Below, in pieces: positions 1-10,515 of a stretch of DNA of 64,000 bases. The position numbers and the translations under genes were made by a program. The DNA comes from Emergomyces orientalis. Lineage: Eukaryota > Ascomycota > Eurotiomycetes > Onygenales > Ajellomycetaceae. Position 1 is the stretch's first letter. Every line of letters starts with the position of its first letter. Below the pieces are notes generated by a model. That model saw only the letters and a program-made list of their open reading frames with translations. It was not told the DNA's origin and searched no databases. The stretch is from assembly GCA_002110485.1 (NCBI GenBank), contig MOWL01000067.1, positions 1,984,001-2,048,000 of the forward strand, read 5' to 3'.

Positions 1-1753
1 AAATATCTTGCATCGTCCCTCCTAGCTATAAACCCAACTCGTCATCCCTATAACATATACCGTTTTCGTAAGTTTTCGTCGATGGAGGCACTCGATTACA
101 TGCGGTGCCGCAGCAGTCGTAAACGGGCTCCGTCCGTGTTTTCGGTTAGCTTTTCTTTCAGCATCTTGGCTTCATGGTAAAATTTTTCTCGCTTTGAGAC
201 GCGATAAAGCGCGCTGGAGTCACTCGGCGTTTCACCTGACAAAGCGTCTCTGTACAAGTGGGTTAGCACATAGCAACTCTTCTAACAACAAATGCCATGG
301 CCTTGGTGCAAAATAACCAACTCAACGGGACGACATACTCCTTATCATAATGAGGCATCGTGAATTCGACCCGCCGGAAATCGGTTGGAGCACCCTAAGA
401 TGGAACGAACGAAGATGAGCAGGACATCAAATCCACCGCGGCGCGTTGTTAGTACTCACAATCACCAACCGCTTCGAGTTATTTTGGCGTCGTCGATGAA
501 TGGATTTGATCCATGGCACTAAACCCCCGAAACAGTCCATGACTATCCTGTAGCCCTATTTAACACAAGGGCACAGAGCTTATGCGACGGGAGGGGCGAG
601 CCCAAATCAACAATGATTTTTCGGTGGTTTGGACGGGGAGGCGACTATGATATATAGTAAGAGGACCAATTGTAAAGGGATTGTTATAACGCGTTGGTTT
701 GTCGAGTTACTCAAACTCGCCCCGTAAAATCACTGAACGAAATAACAATGCTCCACCGAAGGAGAAGAATGCAATGGCAAATCAAACTCTATGGTTCGGA
801 GTTGTACAGTACAACAAACCAATAGTAACACAGTGAAAATAAATAAATATAATATCCCGACAAAATCCAACGTTAGGTTTTTGAAATAAAGTCCAAACGA
901 GAGGAGAAAAACGGAAATGTCAGGGATGCAATCTCGGGTAAGACTGTATAATGCAACTATGTCCTCTCCGTTCATCTAGGAAACATTAAGCAAAAACCGA
1001 AAATAAGGAAAAACCAGAACTGCACGCGAAAACTGGAAAGCAAGAAAAGGTTCGAAAGCAGAGAAACCAAGTCGAAAGAAGAGGGGAATTTGCCTAAGAT
1101 AAAATGGAAGCGCTGAAACACACCGTGGCCCGCCATGGGCAAGCAGACAAGGCAGGGCACGAGGCGCTACATCCACTCCAGTATTATTATGCTTACACTC
1201 TTGCCCGCGCCGCACCTCCATCCCCTGTAGGACCAAGCCCAGTCCATATGCTGATGGAGAAAGCGCCAAATAAGTTGTAATGAACGATTTGGCGGCCGTG
1301 AAGGGTCCAATCTAATTCTTCCTCAGAGCCCAGCACCTAGCGGGCGAAGAGGGGCATGAGTGCCGCAGCAGGGTTTTAACTTGTCGCAAAGCAGCCAGGC
1401 CGCAGAGATGAGGGCGAGTTAGTTCGTGAGTTACAGGATTGTCAGAGCTGCCTGGGTTATGGTTGGCTAGGTGAGTCTCGCATGAACATGCTACTCCCAA
1501 CTTCTTTCACCAACAACTGGGGCTGTTCGACCAACCAGCTATGCTGGCTTTTTTTAGATCGTTTGACGTTCGAACATGGATGGCCAACATGTCACGAACA
1601 GGACCCAGTGACAGTGCTGATGGGCATGGCGATGAGATCGCTGACACGAGATGCATGCGGCATTGATATGAGATGCAGGCCCACCAAGGCTGTGCGTATG
1701 TAAATCGGGAAGGAAAAACGAGCTTTTGTTTTCCCTTCGTGTTCTGCGCGGGC

Positions 1754-1776
1754 TTTTTTTTTTTTTTTTTTTTTTT
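1754..1776 (+). repeat. Poly-T tract (23 T)
   Basis: An uninterrupted run of 23 T in otherwise unremarkable sequence. On the minus strand it is poly-A and could be the tail of a retroposed element, but no target-site duplication or element body is apparent next to it. A simple slippage tract is the default reading. Confidence 0.9.
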
Positions 1777-3121
1777 GTGCTTTTCCATTGTCGACGAGAA
1801 ATTGGCGCATCCATATCAAATATGTTGCAATTCAAGCAGAGTCCACTTTTTGTAATGGACGATACACTAAACCTGGATATTTAATTGGAGTGTTCCTGCA
1901 AATCGCACAGATGCAACACAGCCAATGTCAAGGGAACCGAAATCTGCGACAGAATACAGATTCGAGCTCCTCGTTTGAGAAGCAAAATAATTAAGTGCTG
2001 TTGGCCTCTCTTCGATGCTTGAGCATAACCAAGAGACGAAAGCGGGGTCTAAAAGTTTTTAACGGGAAAATTGCCTCAGTACCAAGTCAACGGCGTCGAA
2101 TATTTCTTACATTAGCGGCACTTTAGTGAGCTGTCAGCAAATAGGACAGTAATTATGCGGCTGGGCCGAGATTAGTTGCGTTGTTTTATCAACGCAACAT
2201 GTCAGATTCTAGCGGCGGTCAAAGATTCATCAATGTCCTTAGTAGTTTATATTTACTGACAAGGTCGCCCAGCAAACTTATCCCGATTTATCAACCTCCA
2301 GGCCCAGGTCTACATGAATAACCAACCACAGACAACTCCAAGCATTTGTATCATGAATACTTTTTCACTACTCCGGCAATACCCAACGTACCTGCACCAA
2401 GGCCCCACAACATTTCCCCAACCTTTCAACCCTTGCCTCGCCTGTTGTTTAGTTTTGTTGTCCGGTTATGTTCTCCTCTTTCTCATCTTCCTCCCTCCCG
2501 CCGTGCTGTATTGATATTCTCAAACTACATTACCACCTCTGGGTTGGCTGATTGCCCTTTGGTTTGCTACAAGCTGAGCAGTTTACCGCAACAGACGCTT
2601 CGAAGCTTTTCCGAAGAAATCCATATTTGTTCGAAGCAAACCCCAGTCATGGATTGTCCCTTGAAATTGGATGATGATAGAGTGCAAAGCACTTGGGAGC
2701 ACAGAAAACCCACCCAGAAGCCTCCACCAGGATTGATGGCGGTGCTTGAATTGCCTTTGGAATATGTGATTTGAAACTCCTGCGACAAAAACTGGAACAC
2801 GAAAGAGGTACAGGATCCTAAGTGGCTTGACCCATGAAATGTTCGGTTTGTGTTCCGTGGAATATCATTGTTGTGGCTCTGAAGGTTAAAACATAGCCCC
2901 AGATTCGGCTGGCTAGGTGACTTGATACTTTTCTGTGCGGGTAGTATGATTTGTTTTGATATAATGCCTCTTTCGCTTCTGCAGGTTTCCTGAAGCAAAA
3001 TAAGGATATTTTGAGATTATATCAGCGCTCTCTTATACCGGTTTGTGGCACCAGCCCTATGGGCTATTAATTGTCTCTAGGAATATGTGGTATTCGTTCT
3101 TGCATTCCGCTCCCTACATTT

Positions 3122-3532
3122 ATGGAAGTCGTTTATTTTTTATATATCTCGGAACACATCTTAGATGATGCTGCCAAAATGATGCATAAGCTGGAGGAAT
3201 ATCTTCTAGATCAGCGTCCGGACCTACCAACAATAGCTCGACCTTCATTCCCTCTTCAAATGATGCTTGGGATTTTGAGGCTAAAGTTGCGGAATACCGA
3301 TTCTACGGAAGGACATAGGAGTGATGGGGATGGCGATGGTCACCTGGGCTTTAGTTCTATCTCATTCCAAAATCAGCCTGAGTTATTACTATCAGGAAGA
3401 GAGTCTTCGTATCCAGGTATCGGGATTGCAGTGGGTGAAATGTTGAGAAGGCTGGCCCACCTTCGAATTCAGCGCCACACAGTTACGACCGCGCCTATTA
3501 TCGACCGCGAGCGGGCTTCGTGCGACTCGTAA
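3122..3532 (+). CDS. Unidentified open frame, possibly a gene fragment
   Basis: From an ATG at 3122 the frame stays open for about 136 codons (it is open from 3071 if a TTG is counted). The middle looks protein-like: an acidic and amphipathic stretch (DDAAKMMHKLEEYLLDQRPD) is followed by a Leu/Arg-rich segment and a Gly/Asp-rich turn. I recognise no domain. There is no obvious splice-linked upstream exon. It may be the remnant of a larger gene, a single exon of an unrecognised gene, or chance. The palindrome at 3536-3555 lies directly after its stop codon. Confidence 0.2.
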   Translation: MEVVYFLYISEHILDDAAKMMHKLEEYLLDQRPDLPTIARPSFPLQMMLGILRLKLRNTDSTEGHRSDGDGDGHLGFSSISFQNQPELLLSGRESSYPGIGIAVGEMLRRLAHLRIQRHTVTTAPIIDRERASCDS

Positions 3533-3535
3533 AGA

Positions 3536-3555
3536 GCGTTATGCATGCATAACGC
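3536..3555. repeat. Perfect 20-base palindrome
   Basis: Two 10-base arms (gcgttatgca / tgcataacgc) meet with no spacer, so both strands read identically. It begins three bases after the stop codon of the unidentified frame at 3122-3532. It could be a dimeric protein-binding site, a cruciform, or a relic of an inverted repeat. Confidence 0.85.
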
Positions 3556-3767
3556 GCAAGTCAAGTAGATTGTGAAAGGAGATATTCTAAGACAAACTTC
3601 CTTTCGGGCCAAGGATATGCATTGGGTTCCAAAAATAACATCTATCATTATGGTCCCTACTTCACAGATTACATTCGCCGTAGTTTATAATTCATTAAAA
3701 AGATTCTGTGGTTAGAGGGGTATGAAAATATTGATATATATTGCTGCTTTTTAATAAAGAGAAATAG

Positions 3768-5425
3768 TTATTTTGGATAGTCCTTCAAATGGAAACTCTT
3801 CAGCTTCACAAACTGGTCAAATCCGAACCTGCTCAAAGTCACTCCGCGCCCAGAGTTTTTCCATCCCGTCCATGCAAGGTCCTATGGTATAAAGTTGTGT
3901 CAGAGAATGTTTTTTTATTATTTCGACTTGTAAAGTTGATAGGGCAAGGAAGGGACATGACCATTTTTCCTCTTCTGAAATTGCAATCCGGTACTTACCG
4001 GACTCGGATAATCTGCTCTATTGACGAAGACGGTCCCTGCTTCAATTTGCTGGATCAGTTCTTCGGCTTTAGCAAGGTCTTTCGTCCAAACACTTGCTGT
4101 CAGACCTAGGTCGCTTTCGTTCATTAATCGGATCGCCTCAGCGTCATCTTTGACTTTGGTGACTGGTATAACAGGTCCGAATGTTTCTTCAGTCATCACT
4201 TGCATTTCATGGTTCACACAAGTCAGCAGGGTGGGCTTAACAAAATTACCAGCCGTGGGAAGGTTGTCGAAAGTCGGGTTCGAAGGTGTCTCATCCACTG
4301 CTCCTTTTTTGACAGCATCTTCAATTTGGGCTAAAATAGTCTCCTTTGCCCGTTTCGAGATTACTGGGCCGATCTGCGTCTTCTCATCAAATGGATCTCC
4401 CACACGGTAGCTGCTTAGGACTTTCTTTGCCTCTTGGACGAATGCATCATGGATGGCTTCATGGACGTATACTCTTTCGATCGCACAGCAGCTCTGGCCA
4501 CTGTTGAAAATGGCTCCGTCAACAATCTCTTCCGCTGCCCATGCGAGATCGACATCGCTTCGAACATATGCCGGGTCGTTTCCACCAAGTTCCAATCCGA
4601 CGTTCACGATTCTGTCCGCGGCCGCTTTCTGGACAGCTAGACCACCTGCGACAGACCCTGTGAAGCAGATGTGGTCGATGAGAGGGGATCGCACGATTGA
4701 CTCAATGTCGACAGGGGAGCCGCAGTGGAAGTACTGTAAAACATCCTGTGGTAAACCTGCTTCATAGAAAATAGAGGCGATTTGTTCCACAACCATTGGA
4801 GTCTGCGGAGAGGGTTTCAAAATAACGGCGTTTCCGGCAAGGAGAGCAGGAACCAAGCTGTTCACTAGGACTAGGTATGGATACTATAAAATGGGACAAT
4901 CAGCAGGAGATATAAGCGGCATAATCAATATATTGAAGCATGTCCAGTGCATCCTGTGGATGTTAAAAACATAGGCCTAAGCGCCCAAGGCCCTAAATCG
5001 ACACTTACGTTCCATGGAAATATGATTAATATAACCCCAATCGGCTCTTTCTTAATATATCGTTTAAACCCAGGCTCCGCCTCCGTATCTATGGTCCCTT
5101 CGTCTCCCAACACAGTGGAGGAAATGCGATTCAAGTATTCACCGCGCTTTATCGCTGTTGCAATCTCGCCGCCGGTGTATGCGATCGGGCGACCCATCTG
5201 CTCCGTCACTTCACGACCTAGGGTGTCCTTCTTCTTTGCGAGAAGCCCAAGAGCACGGGCAACAATTTCCTGGCGTTGACCCAGAGTTGTTGACTGCGAA
5301 AAGGAGCGGAAAGCATTCTGCGCTTTTTGTGGGAGTGCGGCAAGCTCTTGTGGGGAAACCCCTGGCCGGGTGATGATAGGATCATTGGTGATCGGCGAAA
5401 TCGTCGTCAAAATCTCTGACGCCAT
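3768..5425 (-). CDS. NAD(P)-dependent aldehyde dehydrogenase, succinate-semialdehyde dehydrogenase-like
   Basis: Oxidises an aldehyde to the acid with NAD(P)+. Three exons can be joined: 5425-5009, 4883-3999 and 3881-3768, with GTAAGT donors and CATAG/TATAG acceptors. They give 471 residues, a normal ALDH-superfamily length. Exon 1 ends in the FPWN segment, where the Asn is a conserved catalytic-site residue, and continues in exon 2 with YPYLVLVNSLVPALLAGN. The general-base Glu lies in LELGGNDP (about residue 237) and the catalytic Cys in GQSCCA (about residue 271), at the usual 34-residue spacing. The last exon supplies the C-terminal DLAWTGWKNSGRG and FGFDQFVKLKS segments, so the protein is complete. 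No targeting peptide is obvious; cytosolic action is inferred. The substrate is not fixed by sequence. Close relatives in fungi are labelled succinate-semialdehyde or generic aldehyde dehydrogenases. Confidence 0.93.
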
Positions 5426-6005
5426 TTTTATTGAGGTTGCCGGGCTAATTATTGCTTAGATAGGCCCCCAACAAGTGAAAACTGAACTTTGGGCATGTGG
5501 ATTCTTGACTGGTGGGGTTGGTGAGTCGCCAATTGATAAGAGGAGCTGGCCCAAGCGTCGATTTCGGAAATGCGGACAAAGCTACCGCGGGGGATGATAT
5601 AGCCAATAAAAACAAGTCCTGTTAGAATTTGTTTGAAGAAATCTTATGAACGTGTCGAATATAACCTTTTCCTTTAGTGATAACACATCTCTTACAACTC
5701 CAAACGTTCCTGGATACTGATTCTCGGCATTCGGAAAAACAAATCACACGACTACTTGCCGAAAACTTATTATTATCATGGACACATTAAGAGGGCCACC
5801 AAGGAGATATTCAAGCACATTCTCTCATCATATTGTAAAAACATGGCTCCTAATATCAATCCACCAACCCAATTTGATTTCCGCCCAAAAAAAGGAAGTC
5901 TAGCGAACCCCGTTGCTCAATGGAATTATACCAACTGAATTTCAACCAGTTACCCACTATGCCCTTCACAACAAATAACCCAATGCTCCGGGCTGACCGA
6001 ATAGT
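5426..6005. other. Intergenic region, promoter of the aldehyde dehydrogenase
   Basis: These 580 bases hold the 5' side of the minus-strand aldehyde dehydrogenase gene. Only short frames are present, none supported. No clear TATA box or operator could be picked out. Confidence 0.5.
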
Positions 6006-6760
6006 TCATTGATCTTCCTCCTCGTTGGGATCTTCCTGATCCACTAGCCTTTCTCCAGTTTCCCAATTGACGAGTTGATTGTTTTGCACCATAGCGTTGT
6101 ATGCCTTCTTGCTCGCAAACCTCCAATAACTTAGCATCCGCTTAAGGGTTTCTCGAGATTCGTTGCCGACTATTTGGATGTCTTCAAATATAGCCAGTGC
6201 TAATTTGACCAGTAGGGTTTGACCCGCCTTTAGTACCTCCGCAGTATGAGGCGGAGGGACGTCCAACCTTGCCATGGTCTTTTGGATATACCTTACTTCG
6301 ATATGGGCCGAAGATAAACTATCCCTTTCCGCCTCGTTGATGGGCGGTTTAACTTCTCGAGCTCTGATTTGAGAGCCTGAGATAGCTTGATAGAACTCAT
6401 CAGCACGTCAAGGGCTCCTTCAGGGGCCATAGTTGGGCAAAGCTTCAGCGATTTGTGAATGGCAGCATCTATTTCCGCCAACTCGCCCCGCAGAACTACT
6501 CTGCCTCCAAAAGTAAACTTGCTCGTCCTTCGCTTCCTCGAAACTTGGTCGGTCCTCGCTTTCTGCTTTTGCAGTCGACGAAAGGCTGGCGTTTGCAGCA
6601 CTGGTTTCCTCGAATGAGTTTCACCAGAACTTTCCCACCCAGTTCCCCTGGAGTTTCCTGCGGTGAAACCCATCGTATGCTCTTCTCCATTCGCAATTTT
6701 CTTTGTGCGCTTGGATTTCCGTATCGACAATGGCTCATCATGGATATGTAGGGTTTTGAT
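6006..6760 (-). CDS. Weakly supported gene of unknown function, structure uncertain
   Basis: Two open frames lie head to tail on the minus strand. The upstream one (about 6777-6293) is basic, with Lys/Arg clusters (RKSKRTKK, RKRRTSK) and a helical Leu/Lys-rich end. The downstream one (6275-6006, ATG at 6275) has a Leu/Ala-rich helical segment and an acidic tail (DPNEEEDQ). Removing about 45 bases, from a GT near 6322 to an AG at 6279-6278, would fuse them in phase, but that intron is short and its donor is poor. The upstream frame has no ATG before its middle, so a 5' exon would be needed. I recognise no family. Basic patches suggest nucleic-acid binding, which is only inference. It could also be a decayed element. 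Confidence 0.35.
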
Positions 6761-9483
6761 CCCTGAATAATAGTCGCAATATCTCGATGCCGTTTTTCAT
6801 GCTGCTCATTTGACATAAGACATCTGTAGTGGTTTACTGTTATTTTATGAGCACTGAAAAATAGACGCAACATATTAGATTTAACAGGCTTACGAGTCAC
6901 ACTTGTGACCTCCCCCTATGTGGAACATCGTTCTGTGATATCGCATACAAACGTCAGCGTGGATGCCGTAGCATGTCCTCTTAGCCTTCGGGCTGTTGAG
7001 AGTTGTACCGCATATGCCACATCCATGGGCTGTTTAGATTTGAAAAATGTCAGTAGGTTTTTATACAACTGTTCCACGAGATTTCTGCTTGTTACATACA
7101 CAGCCCAGGGCTGTGTTCCCATTTAACATCGCCCTTGTCGAAATCAAACTCCATATAGAGGCTATTTCTCTATGAGGTTTCTATATCAATCTTCTTCTAT
7201 GGTGTTATGGGTTGGTGAATGGTTTTTGAAGTTAATGGTGCTTTAGGAGCGATGTAGCGACATGCCTTTTTGCCAATAACATTTGGTGAATTATGGCTGA
7301 GCAAGAAACGCATGCTGCGTACTTCGGGTATATATGTCAAGAGCCTCACAATGAATATCCCACACGGTTGATTCGGTGTCAATCCGTCAGGTTCCACAGT
7401 TCATTGGAACACCCCATGTTCCCGGACAACCCATTGTATTCAATGGTGGTCATCAGTTGTAATCTCGATATTTAGCAGCATGGTTATCGAAATTTGGGTG
7501 AATTCGCACCAGATGTGATCGGGATATCCAGGATCGCCTAGTTATTTCGAAGTGGGATGGCTTAGTTCCCGTAAATTTGGCAGTTAAAATCAAGGTATCC
7601 ATCCGGGCGTCATCGAGGAGGATACAATGAATTGGTAGACCTTTGATTCCCCGTAGAGTCCTTGATGGAAAGTTTCTTGGGCACCAGGCGTTCATTACAT
7701 ACAAAATACCAACTTCATTTACTCTTAAGGAGCGGACGCATTCGGAGAATAGAGGGATGTATCAGAGTCATCGTGGTGTTGCATTGTCGGAGATAAAAAA
7801 TCATCCCCATCTTGTCACCTGGGCTTTACGATGGCAAAACAAAGGAGATTATCGAACGACTTCTTTGATTGCAGCCGGGTGCATGGCCTGGTATGCGCAC
7901 AAGTCAGCAGACAAAGTAAAAGTGAAAGACGAAAATTTTTTCAGAACTTAACATTCCATGACAATGGCCTATAAATTTGAATTGGTTTGCATTCCATTGT
8001 TAGCAAACGCCAGGCAGGCTTTGCCCCTGAACCCCCTGTGCGAAGACAGTCCATTGGGTTTAAGATAAAGTGCTTTGAGGGTTGAAGGTCACCTAGATAA
8101 CAATCCAAACACATACACTATCAATTGTGCGGATGCTTGTTTATCCAGTTTATGTCATGTGCTTCGTGTGCCGGTCTCTATCCCACTCGAGTATCCCTAG
8201 TGGCAATCATCTTCCTTGGCGTTTGTACAGAGGACTAGCTGGACGCAAAGGTAAGTCCGTTGTCTAATCACTGTTGAAAATTGAAGACAGGACAGCCAAG
8301 GAGGAAGAACGCAATCCTGGCAGCAATAGTGAAGCGGAGCTTTTGGTATCGAAATATTTTGATCCTCTATTGTTGCATATTCGGACGCGAATAGTAGCCC
8401 GGTAGGGAATATCATCTGAGATCATCTGAAAGTCAAGAACAGACCAGGATAAATTAAAAACGCAGCCCAACCGACGAGTTGAATGCGAACGTTAGCAGTT
8501 TTCTGGCAGAAACTCTGGTGCAGGAGTTGCTTGAAGGAATTCCTATAAAGTACATTTACATTTCCATAGCGCGAAAAAGTTTCCCAGATGGAAACGGGCA
8601 GTTCCAGTTAGTTAATTCCATCGAAAGATGTCACTTGTGTAGCAGGCTGAGTAAATATCAAAGAGCACATCTGCACCCCCACCAACCTGAGCAGAATACG
8701 GTCACTTTCAATAATAGAAATATTCGAAAAAGTTCACTGAGGGGTGCGTGTCGTTTCTTGATCAGAGTTGGAAATTCGAGCATGTTGAGTGGGAAGGTCA
8801 TTTGAAATTGCCTCCTCGATGGGGGTTCTATGCAGCTATTAAGATCAAAAGTAAGCAACAAGCCAATAGGGTTCTGATCAAGCTATCTCAAAACAGCATG
8901 TATGACCGGGGCCGATTGATGGATTTTCTAGGCCATTTTTCGTTGTTAGAGCCTCTTGGGATCCAAAACAGTATGTGATGCTTCGGTTACAATGTATGAG
9001 TTACCGATTCCTGGATTGTCTCTATGGGAGGTTTCTCGAAGCTGGGGCTGAAACTATGTATTGTTTGACATGTCCAGGATGCGAAACTGGAAGACCAAAC
9101 TCAGTAGGCGTGTGCCATTGCGGAATGTAGAAGGCGCCATGCCGGGTTGGCTGGCCATGTTCACGAAAAATGACCCAATTTCATTACCACAGTTCTAGTC
9201 CAGGAATCCATTCAGTTGCCATAAAAATCCAAAGGCCTCATACAGAGGGGCCTTCTGTCACTTGGACTTCGATTCCTTCCATTGATGGTGCGGAAGCCGA
9301 CGGCCGCTAGAGTGAAAAATATCGGATCTAGGAGCGAATATAATGGCTCAGAAAGAGTAGTTTACGAACACCCGCTGTAATCCGCAGATAGAACACGAGG
9401 GAGGGATGTTATTAGTATGGAGATGTGAAGGATGAGGTCTGAAGTGTCCGTGGTTTGAAGCAGTAGTTTGTTTGACGGGAGCC

Positions 9484-9566
9484 ACAAACAGTGCAAACAG
9501 CACCAAATTGACCAAACGGAGTTTGACACACAGCCAAACAGAGCAAACAATGCAAACAACTCCCCT
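9484..9566 (+). repeat. Degenerate CAAACA-type repeat
   Basis: Within about 80 bases the hexamer CAAACA, or a close variant, occurs at least six times with spacings of about 8-20 bases, several times as GCAAACA or CCAAACR. The other strand reads TGTTTGC, which resembles the core bound by forkhead transcription factors. The copies are too irregular for a slippage microsatellite. It lies about 950 bases upstream of the ergothioneine synthase gene. Confidence 0.6.
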
Positions 9567-10331
9567 ACGGTCCCTGTCTGTCATCCATGATGTATCCACT
9601 CCTGGGATCCTTGAGCTAGACAAAACAGTGGCAGCAGGATATCAAAAACAGCAGGAAAAAGCGGAGAAAAGAACGTATTTTGAACACAGTGCAGCACTTC
9701 ACGCGGGGCTAGACAATAACAATAATCCGCCTTCCCAAATTACCCTATTAATTGAACCCTACCCCTTTTTGCTAACCCTTGCTGTTGGGCATGTCGATGA
9801 GTGATCCCAAGGTTTAACATTTCCCTGCTACGTCATTGGTGTGGAGAAAGCGCTGGACAGGCAGCTCCGGCGGTCGGTCAGGTCACCGCATCATTATGCT
9901 TATTGGGCAGCCCATATGCTTCTCGGAAAAGTCGGGGCTAAGGACATGTGTTTCACGGGCTTGACTGCGCAATGGCATTCGTCGACCTCGAAAATCTTGA
10001 TTATATGTAGGAAAAAATCTCGGTACAGAGCGACGGATGTTCCTCAGCTAATAGAACTATTTCCCTTCAAAGGAATTTTGGATGCTGCTATTCCTATTCT
10101 GAAAATCGGCATTCTGATAGTCGACCACTAGGGAGACGGACGTTTCTGTTTATCCGATGTTCAGGTACTACCCCAATTCTAGACCACAAAATCTCTCATC
10201 TTGATTCCACATCGCTTCGCGGACCGATGGCACATGCCAGAAGGAGTTCCCGCGTTGATAAAGGGCTCAATAATCACAATGGATGTAGCTACCTAGGGTT
10301 ATTCCAGATTTTGAATCCTGGTTTAGACTGC

Positions 10332-10341
10332 CTATATATAC
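10332..10341 (+). promoter_or_regulatory. Possible TATA box of the ergothioneine synthase gene
   Basis: A TATATATA run lies about 175 bases before the ATG at 10516. It is followed by a strongly pyrimidine-rich leader (about 10440-10510), an arrangement typical of filamentous-fungal transcription starts. The call rests on position and composition only. Confidence 0.35.
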
Positions 10342-10515
10342 CGTGTGGCAACCCAGGCTATCAGAAAAGCCTCCATCTTCTGCCAGTTGCGTCATTTCAT
10401 CATCTAGATCTCCCTTGATCAGAAAATAACTTGGCTTATTCTTATCTTCACATTTCCTTACCTCTCCTGATATCTAGTTCTTCTACAACTTATTTTCTCA
10501 ATCTTCCCCGCAAAA

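Larger units (their letters stand above)
1..3767. other. Long region without a convincing gene
   Basis: No frame in these 3.7 kb shows a recognisable domain or a chain of exons with proper splice sites. Visible items are a 23-base T run at 1754-1776, an unidentified open frame at 3122-3532 and a 20-base perfect palindrome at 3536-3555 (listed separately). The open frames on both strands of 730-2998 are short, overlap each other, and mostly lack an ATG. It could hold a decayed mobile element or the distal promoter of a gene beyond the left edge; I cannot show either. Confidence 0.5.
6761..10515. other. Long region without a clear gene; promoter side of the ergothioneine gene at its right end
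   Basis: Several open frames of 60-110 codons occur on both strands (for example minus 7704-7453 and plus 8479-8805). None shows a known motif or joins to a neighbour by good splice sites. A degenerate CAAACA-rich repeat lies at 9484-9566. The right end (10330-10515) looks like a promoter: a TATATATA run followed by a pyrimidine-rich tract just before the Egt1 start codon. Decayed genes or transposon relics may be present but are not identifiable by eye. Confidence 0.45.

Noticed and set aside
2346..2998. Overlapping frames of about 142 codons on opposite strands
   Set aside because: They overlap each other, and neither has recognisable domains or a convincing start and splice pattern.
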